From assembly GCA_013397455.1 (NCBI GenBank), contig VYZB01000272.1:1013680-1077679 (forward strand): a DNA stretch of 64,000 bases, given 5' to 3'. The translations under genes and the position numbers were made by a program. Shown one piece after another: positions 49,052 through 59,150 of this stretch (position 1 is the stretch's first letter; each line of letters starts with the position of its first letter). This DNA comes from Crotophaga sulcirostris (taxonomy: Eukaryota > Chordata > Aves > Cuculiformes > Crotophagidae). The notes beneath the pieces are model-generated. The model worked only from the letters and a program-made list of their open reading frames with translations. It ran no database searches and was not told where the DNA came from.

Positions 49052-49617
49052 GGATGACAAGCATCACGCGTGATCATGCCGCCTGCTCTTCCTTGGCTTT
49101 ACATTTTTCATACATCTCCTATGTGCATGTAGGTTCACATTTCCCATAAAGCATGCTCTGAACTCAAAGTGGTTCTTCTTTTCCCTTTCCTGCCCCCCTT
49201 CCTGTCCTTCTAGACATGCTGATGGATAGAAGGCCCATGATACACACACAACATCCCACAGCTGTAGCAGCCCAAGGTCACACCACCTCAATTTACTGAT
49301 AGATAAAACAGGCAATCTCTGGGCTCAAGACAGTTCAGAATTTGGCCTTGACAACCATATCTTCAAATAGGGACAAGAATTATGGTAATGATGGAGATGT
49401 GGGTATCTGTCCAGTTGCACTGAAGCTGCAACGTTACTTGGGGTCAAGCAGTAATGCTTTCCAGACACTATCAGCCAGAGCTGGATTTACACTTTTCATC
49501 TACTTTACGTTAGAGTTGTAAAATTTCATCTTTCCTTCTGTGCTGCACTTCCCTACCACACTAATTTTATTACCAGCTCTTTTTACAGGCACCATAAAAT
49601 ACCACTCTACATTTGCT

Positions 49618-49785
49618 TGTCCAGAGCAGTGGTGGCTGCCGGAGGTGCTCATGGCCAGGTTGGATGGGGTTTTGAGCCCCCTGATCCAATGGGAGGTGTC
49701 CCTGCCCATGGCAGGGGGGTTGGAACTGGATGAGCTTCGAGGTCCCTTCTGACCCAACCCATTCCATGATTCATTCTATGATCCT
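49618..49785 (+). mobile_element. CR1 LINE fragment, type A, part of a chimeric insertion
   Basis: 5' truncated within GTCCAGAGCAGTGGTGGC. It has a short deletion after GGCTGCC and a tail reading CATTCCATGATTCATTCTATG. It shares diagnostic changes (CTTCTGACCCAACCC and the odd tail) with the CR1 at 56095-56687, and the shared sequence continues past the CR1 end. Confidence 0.88.
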
Positions 49786-49957
49786 GAGATTGACTGTTGC
49801 AATGCAAAAGGATCTCGAAAGCAAAGATGCAAAAATAAAGTCTGAAACGGAAATGAGTAACATTTTTACCGCATTGTGTAACGCATTTTAATTGCAATCC
49901 ATCTAGAAATCTATTTGAGGCAAGAAATCAGTTTGGAGAAAAGCACTGGTCTTCCAG
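49786..49957 (+). repeat. Non-CR1 module, inverted copy of 55925-56094
   Basis: By hand alignment this stretch is about 93% identical to the reverse complement of 55925-56094. It begins at the CR1 tail and stops at CTTCCAG (49951-49957), exactly where a second CR1 tail begins. Confidence 0.85.
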
Positions 49958-50022
49958 GGGGGTGGGCCTGGATGGTCTTTAAGGTCCCTTCCAGCCCAAA
50001 TCCCTCTGTGATTCTGTGATCT
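49958..50022 (+). mobile_element. CR1 LINE 3' terminal piece, type A
   Basis: Only the last 65 bases of a CR1: GGGGGTGGGCCTGGATGG, the CTTTAAGGTCCCTTCCAGCC block and GTGATTCTGTGATC. It directly caps the non-CR1 module. Confidence 0.85.
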
Positions 50023-50329
50023 TGGCCCCTTTTAAGAGGACAAATTCCTACACAGATCTTCCATTATCTGCGGGTGACTCTTCAAGTAGACCCCTCATTT
50101 CCCTTGGGTTTTCTCACTGGGCACACATCCTCCCTGTCCCCTTTGAAGGATACTGAACCAATGACACGCCTAACGAAGCACTGAAATATTGCAGCTGGTT
50201 TCTCTGAGGTGCAAATATCGCACATTATTACTCCCAAAACGTGCACAGGGATGCTGAGGGACCCGTGCCCTCCAGGTCCCTTGGGTTAGCTCTATCAGCT
50301 GCTGGAAAATCTGAGCGAAAGCTGCTTTT

Positions 50330-50530
50330 TGGTGATTTACACTTCTCTTTCCTCACTCATGTTTTACAAATAAAAACTAATGTCTTATTTTACACTGAGT
50401 GACAGCTCCGCCATTCAGGGAATTAATAAAATCACTCCCTGGCTCTGTATGCTGATTGCTCCCTCTCTTTTATTATGAAAGTAGATTTCAAATTCTCAGA
50501 CCTTTAATTTGACTCTTTCAGAAGCATTTA
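50330..50530. other. CR1-free AT-rich block, possible conserved noncoding element
   Basis: Contains ACTGAGTGACAGCTCC (TGACAG, a TALE-homeodomain-type core), GGGAATTAATAAAATCAC and TTTATTATGAAAG in close succession. Conservation is unknown. The rest of 50023-50971 shows nothing recognised. Confidence 0.2.
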
Positions 50531-50971
50531 AGCACTTTAGGAGGAGTTTCCCACCTCATAAACAATTGGCTCACATGGGCTGCTCCATACACAACCCCAG
50601 ATCTCATTTCCAACTTCATCATAGCTGCAACCCAAATCCTAGTGGGCTGACTCCCAGCACAGCCTGGTCTCAAGCAGGGAGGCTGAATCTCCGCTGTCTG
50701 GGACTGAAATTGCTGGAGAACATGCTATGAGATAAAGAGACTTTAGGCTTGATTTTCATCTCGATGTTGGATCACAAACACCAGCCTTCGCTAAGCCTGC
50801 GTGCTGAGCCCTCAGCTCGCACAGGGCTATCTAGCAGCCAATCAGCTAAGGGGTTTAGGAGGCAGCAATTCTGCAGTGCTGTGGTGTCAAATACTGTGGT
50901 TAGGATTAACATGTCAACACAGGTCAGTCTCAAGCCCTGCAAAGCTACCTGTGCTGTCCTCTGCAGCTATT

Positions 50972-51322
50972 TCATAGAATCATAGAACGGTTTGAGTTGG
51001 AAGGGACCTCAAAGCCCATCCAGTTCCAAACCCCTTGCCATGGGCAGGGACACCTCCCACTGGATCAGAGGGCTCAAAGCCCCATCCAACCTGGCCTTGA
51101 ACACCTCCAGGGATGGGGCAGCCACCACTTCTCTGGGATACCTGGGCCAGGGCCTCACCACCCTCATTGTGAAGAATTTCTTCATATAATCTCATCTCAA
51201 TCTCCCCTCTTTCAGCTCAGAAACGTCCCCCTCATCCCATCTTTGCACTCCCAGATCAAGAGCCCCTCCCCAGCTTTCCTGGAGCCCCTTTCAGTACCGG
51301 GAGGCTGCTCTAAGGTCTCCAC
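50972..51322 (-). mobile_element. CR1 LINE fragment, type A
   Basis: Antisense tail CATAGAATCATAGAACGG at 50973, well-preserved 3' UTR, and ORF2 end. Truncated at GCTCTAAGGTCTCCAC near 51322. Confidence 0.93.
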
Positions 51323-51962
51323 TAATAGTAAAGGCACTGGACATTTATGATCTCTTTGATCCAGCCTGGTCTGTTGTATTCCTCTCCCCAGTGTTTGCCA
51401 GTAGGCTGGACACAGCCGTGTGGCTCTAACTGAACATATTAAGGAACTTTTGATGGAGCGCTCATACCCTGCCAAGTTGAAGCGGATGCTTTACAGCAAG
51501 CAAGCGAGAACCATGCTGGTGGCCAGAGGCTGTGCAACACAGTCCTGGTGCACAGCCTCGCTGCTTGGCAGCAGTGCCAAGAAACCAGAGCCAGCAGCAG
51601 TGCAGTCCTGACAGCACTGCAGCCTCCATCCACCCTGTTCCACAGTTCCTCATGAAGAAGCCCATCCTCTAGTGATGATTTTATATGAATAAAGTGCTTC
51701 TCTTCTTGCTCTCTGTTTCACAAAGGCATTGCACATTTTCTCCAAACCTCATAAATGCAAGTTGCTAAATGTTGAGCATCTTGCTTCCTCCTCCCTCTCC
51801 CTCTGAATTTTTCTTACCTTGTTTTAGTCAATCATACAGGGGAAAATTCTATCCTGAGCCTCATTAGTGCAAGATATAAAAATTGAAGTACATTATCTTT
51901 TGTAGTTCTCTCAGCTGATTTATCAATAGCATGAAGGTAAAATAATTAAATGTTTGTCTAGT

Positions 51963-52003
51963 GAAAAAAAAAAAACAAAACCAAAAAAAACCCCCCAAAC
52001 CCA
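51963..52003 (+). repeat. A/C low-complexity tract
   Basis: A12 followed by CAAAACC, A8, C6 and AAACCC blocks. Simple sequence. Confidence 0.75.
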
Positions 52004-52589
52004 CAAGAGAGACTGGGTTTGTGCTTTCCTTTAACCTGAGCATGGAGATTCAGGATCTCTTGTGATACATAGCCTTCACCCTCCCCACTCTCAACAGCTA
52101 TAAAAATGCCTGATGATGCTACCTCCCTCCTTCACTCCTCCTCAGTGCAAAAATAAACACATGATGGAGACTTCAATTCAGGAGAAGCTGGCACAATGTC
52201 TCTGCTGCAAACCTCTAGCAAATCCCCTTCAAAACTGGTACCCAAATCTCTCCAAATCCTGCCTGGCAATTCTCCCAGTACCTCCCAAAGTTCTCCCAGA
52301 GACAAGGGAGTCAGAGGAGCAGGCGTGCGCCTGCACGGACCAAGGTCAACGCAGGAGATGTTCAGAAAGCATTAGAGAATTGACTTGATCCTTCATCAAG
52401 ATCCTTTTTGCTTTTCCGTCCTAACACTTCACTGCCCACGACGTGGCAGGCTGAGCCGATGTGACAAACTGTCGAAACACATTTTTTTTAACAGAAAAAA
52501 ATTAAACCTAGACTTTAAAGGTAAAACTGGCCTTTTTGAGTCCCTCTATCACATCTGACATCCCTGCTGGAAAAACAAAAGGCTCTAAG

Positions 52590-52723
52590 ACAACTTCAAG
52601 ACCAGGTTGGATGAGGCTTTGAGCAACCTGATCCAGTGGGAGGTGTCACTGCCTGTGGCAGTGGGGGTGGAACTGGATGGGCTTTGAGTTCCCTTCCAAC
52701 ACAAACCATTCTGTCATTCTATG
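52590..52723 (+). mobile_element. CR1 LINE fragment, type A, 3' terminal
   Basis: Last 134 bases, from CAACTTCAAGACCAGGTTGG to CATTCTGTCATTCTATG. Confidence 0.9.
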
Positions 52724-53418
52724 AACTTGCTGGGAAAAGGCTCCAACTAACTGGTTGTAGCTCCAGTCTGCAGCAACATGACCAGCAGCAGAGATCTTCT
52801 AGGTTTTATCTTGTCCGTTAAGCTCACAGTAGTTAATGAAAGTAACCACCAAAGTACAAAAGCACCTGAGCATCTGTCAATCCCAAAGCACAAACCCATG
52901 ACAAGATGCTGTTTGTTGATTCCATAAAGTAACGAGCAAACATTACCTAAATCATTCTGCTGGCACTAGAAATAATATCTACTACCAAAAAAATGGCACA
53001 CAAACACCATCACTTCTAACTCTCTAAATTCAGACGTGGTTTATTACTGCTACTCTATCAGTAATGACCTATTTACCACAAGGCTATTGAGGGTGTCAAA
53101 CCCAAAATGCCTCTGTGTTCCCTGCTGGAGGCTGAGACTGCTATTGATGAGTTTCATGATTGGATGTAAAGGAAACAAGTTGAGTTTAAGGCTACTGATG
53201 CTCTGTTAGGATAAATGTCATAGGAATTTTAAGAGCGAGTCTTCAAAGTAACAACAAAATACCGTGGATCCAAGCCAGAGCAGGCAGGCATCTGCATATG
53301 GATCCATGAGCAGCAGAGTTCTGTCTCTGAATGTGCAATAACTGCACACATAGGAAACTACATCAGAATCCCATGTGTCCAAGCTCGTATGCAGCACATG
53401 TGTATATTTTTCACCACC

Positions 53419-53505
53419 ACCATATTACAAGGTTGGAAAGGACCTCCGAGATCATCCAAGTCCAACCTACTAACAACCCAACACTAACACTAACACCAAC
53501 ACCAT
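53419..53505 (-). mobile_element. CR1-like LINE fragment, type D
   Basis: About 85 bases of antisense 3' UTR: ACAAGGTTGGAAAGGACCTC, then a GATCATCCAAGTCCAACCTA block and an AACACTAACACTAACACC run. The same run, in sense, is present in the type D copy at 26402-26588. Confidence 0.8.
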
Positions 53506-53629
53506 TTGGTTCTCTGAAGGTGCACACAGCTCCAGATTTTTGCATGCACAGAGGGGTCACCTTTACATCACTCTGCACACGCGTGATGACACCTCCGTGC
53601 ACCCGCAACACCCATGCAGGTGATCTGTG

Positions 53630-53822
53630 ATGGGCATCCAGAAGAGGCCACGAAGTTGGTGAAGGGTTTTGAGGTGAAGCTGTGTGAGGAGCGGCTGAAG
53701 TCACTTGGTCTGTTCAGCCTGGAGAAAAGGAAGCTGAGGGGAGACATCATCGTGCTCTGCAGCTTCCTCACCAGGGGAGGAGGAGGAGCAGGCGCTGAGC
53801 TCTTCTCTCTGGCCACCAATGG
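53630..53822 (+). mobile_element. CR1 LINE fragment, type C, internal piece without 3' end
   Basis: Reads TKLVKGFEVKLCEERLKSLG (about 53651-53710) and LEKRKLRGDIIVLCSFLTRG, then stops at CTCTGGCCACCAATGG. It lacks the 3' UTR and tail, so the 3' part was deleted after insertion. Confidence 0.88.
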
Positions 53823-55153
53823 TAGTGACTTCCTAATAAATAAGGAAAGCTCAGAAGTCTTCATTGACCAAGAAGCTGTTTCATGGTTTTGAAGGTCTTG
53901 GGCTCATTTTCAGACTCCCAGAATCCCTTCCCAGTGTTCTTCCCAATTAGGTCCATGAATATGTAGCACAGGATGGGGCAGAATTATTTAAGAATTAAGG
54001 CGTTTTTTTGTATTAGAAGAACCCAGTGCTCTTGGTAATGAATACAGGAGCCATTTTAAAAACAGATACTGAGGCTGCTGGGCACAGATAAGCCTCTATA
54101 GCCCTGTCTCCCCAGCACCCAGCTGACCAAACACTGCCTTTGCTTTCTAAGGTCATCCATAAATCCCGCGGACTTCTGACTGCACTACAGAGACCACAAA
54201 GGTTTGGAACAGTTAATTGAGCTGCCGAGATAAACCTTTTTTTACAGCCAAATCCACCCTCTATCAACCTTTCAAAAGCAGTAACCAAAGCACTGATTCC
54301 AATGGATGGAATACCTCACTTACTGGTTTGTTCCTCTTTAGGACTGGTGCCAAAGCCAAGATGTACTTGCAAGCATGAGCTCCAGGCACCTATAACCACA
54401 GCCTGCACGGGCATCACTACCAAAACAAACCTTGACCTTTTCCTTAACTGGCTTCCCCTGATAGACGGGACTGACTGTCCTGTGATTCTCCATCGTTCAG
54501 CTTTCTAGCACAGTCAAACTGGCAGATTATCCCATATGTTTACAGCTTGAATCCACTCCAGGTAATAACAACAAAATACTCCCTTCTCCTCTGCTCCAGT
54601 GTTACCAACAGCCCATTTCCAGAGTCCTTCCACTTGGGAATCCATCTGTCCTGGAGGGTTCTACTGGTCTGCTCTGCTGTTATTATTAGAATAAACTCTG
54701 CTTTCTGCAGATCCTACTGGTGCTGCCCCTTCACTCAGCTATGCTGCCCAGACCTGCCTGCATGTCAGGAATCACAGCACTCCTCATCACAATTCGGAGG
54801 GGGGAGGTCTGTGCTCAGAAAACCATATTTGAATAATCACGTTTACTCAAAGCCAAAGACTGTCCCCTTGAGTACCTGTTCCTAGCATTTTCTCTGGTCT
54901 CATGAGAACTGTTCCACGGGAAGTGACTTCAGATATTATCCAGAAATACAAATCCATGGCCAAGTGGGTTACATTTTCAGCATGTTTTAATTTGTCCTGA
55001 TCTCCAGCCCCATTTTTCCCTTTCTAGTCCCACACTGGCCTTTCAGGAGCCTGCTGGGAATGACACCGATGACATTTGATAGAATCAGGACTTAATTCTG
55101 CCTAGACAAATGTATCACATATCCTATCACATACCAGAAGCCTTTAACATTGA

Positions 55154-55418
55154 TAGGACCTGAGAGAATGGCAGGAACATGTGCCAAGGGGAGGGTTAGG
55201 TTGGACATAAGGAAAAGGTTCTTCCCCTAGAGGGTGGTGGAGCACTGGAACAGCTGCCCAGGGAAGCAGTCACAGCCTGACAAAATTCCAGCAGCATTTG
55301 GCCAAGGGGCTCAGCCCCACAGTGTGAATATTGGGGTTGTCCTGTGCAGGGACAGGAGTTGGACTCGATGGTCCTTGTGGATTCCTTCCAACTTGGGACA
55401 TTCTGTGATTCTATAATT
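55154..55418 (+). mobile_element. CR1 LINE fragment, type C, 3' terminal
   Basis: Starts at GATAGGACCTGAGAGAATGG and ends with GACATTCTGTGATTCTATAA. Reads VVEHWNSCPGKQSQPD in one frame. Confidence 0.92.
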
Positions 55419-55924
55419 CAGTGTCTTAAGCAGGCTAAGATATATGGTCAAAGACAAACACCAGATGATGAAGCAGCTGTAATGTCTATGTTGTATGATC
55501 TGATCTCACATATTTAAAAGAGGTGACCAGAGTAAATGGCACAGTACAGCCCCAGCTCTACCATGCACAGAACTATTGCCTTTGGGAAAGATGAGCTCCC
55601 TGCTTGTGAGCAACAGTCCATCCTGACCACCTCAGCCGCGCCTGGAAGACACAGCCTGGTCCTATCTAAAGAAGGGTTACCCTATAGAAACCCTGAAGCT
55701 TCCACCTTCCAGCCCCCTGTACTCATCAGTACAACCACCTCATGGTGCTTCTCAAGAGATGACAAGAGGGAAGGCCCAGAGCAGAAAGCCCAGGATGCTC
55801 CCCTTACTATCCCACCTGAACAGAGCCGGGGGTGAGGGAGGCCTTCCATGGCAACAGCAGGGAAGAAGGGATTCAAATAAAGTCTGGAAGGCAGCTGAAA
55901 ATAACAATCTAGAGCTGCACACAT

Positions 55925-56094
55925 CTGGAACACCAATGCTTTGCTCCAAACTGACTTCTTGCCTCAAATAGATTTCTAGATGGATTGCAATTAAAATGAG
56001 TTACACAATGTGGTAAAAATGTTACTCATTTCCGTTTCAGACTTTATTTTTGCATCTTTGCTTTCTAGATTCTTTTGCATTTCAATAGCCAATC
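55925..56094 (-). repeat. Non-CR1 module, inverted copy of 49786-49957
   Basis: About 93% identical over roughly 185 bases (including the adjoining CR1 tail) to the reverse complement of the module at 49786-49957. It is adjacent to the 3' end of the CR1 at 56095-56687. Beyond 55925 the two loci are unrelated. Confidence 0.85.
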
Positions 56095-56687
56095 TCAGAA
56101 TCACAGAATGAATCATGGAATGGGTTGGGTCAGAAGGGACCTCAAAGCCCATCTAGATCCAACCCCCTGCCATGGGCAGGGACACCTCCCATTGGATCAG
56201 GGGGCTCAAAGCCACATCCAACCTGGCCTTCAACACCTCCAACAATGGGGCAGCCACCACTGCTCTGGGAAACCTGGGCCAGGGACTCCCCACCCTCATA
56301 GCAAAACATTTCTCCCTAAGATCTCATCTCAATCTCCCCTCTTGTAGCCGAAAACCGTTCCCCTCATCCTATCCCTGCACTCCCAGATCAAGAGCCCCTC
56401 CCCAGCTTTCCTGGAGCCCCTTTCAGTATTGGGACACTGCTCTAAGGTCTCCCCACAGCCTTCTCTTCTCCAGCCTGAACAACCCCAACTCTCTCAGCCT
56501 GTCCTCGTGCAGGAGGTGCTCCAGCCTTTGGATCATCTCCATGGCCTCCTCGGGACTCACTCCAACAGCTCCCTGTTCTTCCTATGTTGAGGGCTCCAGA
56601 ACTGAATGCAGGGCTCCAGGTGAAGTCTCACCCAAGAGGAGCAGAGGGGCAGAATCCCCTCTTTTTCTTTCCACTCTTCTGCTGGCC
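56095..56687 (-). mobile_element. CR1 LINE, type A, long 3' part
   Basis: Antisense tail with the unusual CAGAATGAATCATGGAATGG (56104 onward), 3' UTR, and ORF2 end. A type A ORF2 segment runs to about 56687. The opposite strand has a 190-codon shadow frame (56172-56744). Confidence 0.92.
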
Positions 56688-57208
56688 AAATCTCTCTGTA
56701 TCCATTTTTATGTTGTATTACTACAACGATTAAGCTGGTGGTAGCTTGCGCGGCCTTGTGACATTTCCCAATGAATAGCTGGCCAGTGGTGACAATACCC
56801 ACTGTGAGAATGACTACAGCTGCTGAGAGAACTCATGGACACCTCTGAGCATTTATCAGAGGCAATTATTTTGTGAGTTGCCCTGAACCCTCGGGATATC
56901 CTTGTTGCACAGCTCCAGGACATAAATTTCCTTCTATTGTCCTGATTCTTACTCATAAGGCAAGGAGAGGGAGGAAAATAGTGAGGAAAGATGGAATACG
57001 GGAAAACAGTTCTACTTTTCTGAAAGCCTGTAAAGTAAGGGCAGTGGCCACTGGAAAGGGTATTGCTGCTATAAGTCTTGCTCCAGCTATTTGCTCGTCA
57101 TTGTTGTCCAGGGATGGACATGAGAACAAGACGATGAAACATGGGATTTCCAGGCCAGCAGCAGGACAGACACCAAGCCCAGGGTCAAGTTTTACAGATG
57201 CACTGGAC

Positions 57209-57566
57209 ACTTAGAGCAGCCTCCCAGTACTGAAAGGGGCTCCAGGAAAGCTGGTGAGTGGCTCTTGATCTGGGAGTGCAGGGATAGGACGAGGGGGAAC
57301 AGGTTTTTTTATCTGAAAGAGAGGAGATCAAGATGAGATCTTAGGAAGAAATGTTTTGCTATGAGTGTAGGGAGGCCCTGGCCCAGGTAGCCCAGAGCAG
57401 TGTTGGTTGCCCCATCCCTGGAGGTGTTCAAGGCCAGGTTGGATGGGGCTTTGAGCCCCCTGATCCAGTGGGAGGTGTCCCTGCCCATGGCACGGGCATT
57501 GGAACTGGATGGGTTTTGAGGTCCCTTCCCATCCAAACAATTCTATGATTCTGTAATTCTGTGATT
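57209..57566 (+). mobile_element. CR1 LINE fragment, type A
   Basis: From ACTTAGAGCAGCCTCCCAG through the 3' UTR to the tail ATTCTATGATTCTGTAATTC (57540 onward), three tail units. Confidence 0.93.
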
Positions 57567-58925
57567 ATCTGCATAGCAGTCCCTTTGTGCTTATCCTATA
57601 TAACCTTACATTTGAGCTCCTGTGGATAACTGAGAAAACTGTTACTAGTCCCAAGCCTTTGACTTTCATTTGACTTTTCCGGGGTTCCAGGTACCCACTT
57701 CCATTTTAAAATAGAATAAGTACTCAAGTAATTATATAGCACAAAGGCTTTTAAGAAACCCAGCTTCAGAAAACATTTTTAAGAGGCTCAAATGAAGAAT
57801 GTCAAGTATTATTATTATTACTTGAATTTCAACCTGACCTGGAAAAAAACTCTGCAAAGGTTAAACTGCCAGCAGAAGAAACAGAAAGGGGAAAAAAGTG
57901 AAATAAAAGAAAGCTAAATCCACTGCCAGTGACGGGGAGATGTTTTCAGTTGTGGGAGAACTGTTCAAAGGAACAAATGGGGGTCTTTCATGCCCATCTG
58001 AGATGAACCACTACAGACAATTCCTTCCAGGTTTGACAAAACAGGAGAGAATGTCCTCCAGGGAACAACCTTCCTTTGGGAAGAGGATGGCCAAGCACAC
58101 AGGTTCTAAAAGGAAAGATTTGGAAAGTAAGACTGAGCTCATGTCATTCAGTCAGAGAAACAGCCTTTCCAGGGGCATCCCACCATCCAGAGCAGGGCTG
58201 GGCTGCCTTGGGTGGCTTTTGTGCCATTCCTCTGTGCACTGTGAGCCTCTCTTGTATCTTCTTACTGGCCATGAGGCAAGGATTACTGGTTACCCTGAAT
58301 GGTTCTGCCCCAGAGCTTACGCCACAAAAGACTGCAAAGCTGCTACTGCAAAGCTACTATTTTTACTTCAATATTTCTACTTAATGCAGATTAATTTCTT
58401 AACTGCACAGAAATACCACAAAAGGCTAGAGAAACAAAAAAGTGGTATTTGGATCAATTAATAGCAGAGAGTAACTGTATTATTAATGAGTAACGATTGA
58501 AGGCTTTAAAGAGGTTCGGAGACCTCATCCAGCTGAACGCTGCGTAAAACAGTGCAAATAATAAGGATGAAATCTGATGTTTCATATGCAAAATCTGTAA
58601 GGCCAAATTAATCTTTGGTGGAACCCTGCCGGCATCGTTTGGCAACTCAGGTGGAAACCAAGTCGTTGCTTTTAACAGAGGGAGCACCCTGGGTGGGAGC
58701 CCTTGTCTGCCAGAGGCCCCTGCAGAGCCTGTCTCTTTCTCTCCTCCTTGCTTGCCAAGGGCAGGATGGCATTTTTCAGCAATCCTTGCTCTGGTCTAAT
58801 CCCATCTGCCTTTAATACAGTCCTTTTCATCCTCAGTTGTCAAAGTATCTAACAGTAAAGGGCAGTTTCCTTCTGCACATTTTACAGGAAGAAAAAGATG
58901 TAGAAAGACGAAGTTGCCTTTGGAG
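57567..58925. other. CR1-free block, possible conserved noncoding element
   Basis: First part of the longest repeat-poor stretch (57567-61911). It holds an ATT microsatellite (about 57808-57821), an AT-rich segment at 58440-58640 with TCAATTAATAGC, TATTATTAATGAG and CAAATTAATC words, and a 173-codon open frame on the plus strand (57940-58461) without recognisable domain. Conservation is untested. Confidence 0.25.
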
Positions 58926-59150
58926 CATCACCCATGGGACTGTGGAGAGGTTGGTAATGGGGTGCAGAATCCCAAATCCCAGCGCTGGGAGCACCGTACC
59001 ATTCCCCAACTGCTCCAAAGATGCAGAACAATGAAGTGGGCTCTGTAACATCACCCATGGGACTGCAGAGAGGTTGCCAATGGGGGGCAGTTCCCCTGAA
59101 CCCCAGCCCTGGGAGCACCCTACCATTCCCCCCCTGCTCCAAAAACTGGG
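58926..59150 (+). repeat. Tandem duplication, 123-bp period, two units
   Basis: CATCACCCATGGGACTG starts unit 1 at 58926 and unit 2 at 59049. Both contain a GAGAGGTTG block, a GCTGGGAGCACC or CCTGGGAGCACC block, and a TACCATTCCCC...CTGCTCCAAA block. Unit 2 loses similarity after about 100 bases. The units are clearly diverged, so the duplication is old. Confidence 0.8.

Noticed and set aside
51420..51700. Possible processed gene fragment: short open frame followed by AATAAA near 51690
   Set aside because: The 63-codon product matches nothing I know, and the AATAAA is in an ordinary AT-rich context without a poly-A tail.
57940..58461. 173-codon plus-strand open frame outside repeats
   Set aside because: No domain, no signal of coding composition that I can see, and a frame of this length is not surprising by chance in 64 kb of six-frame sequence.
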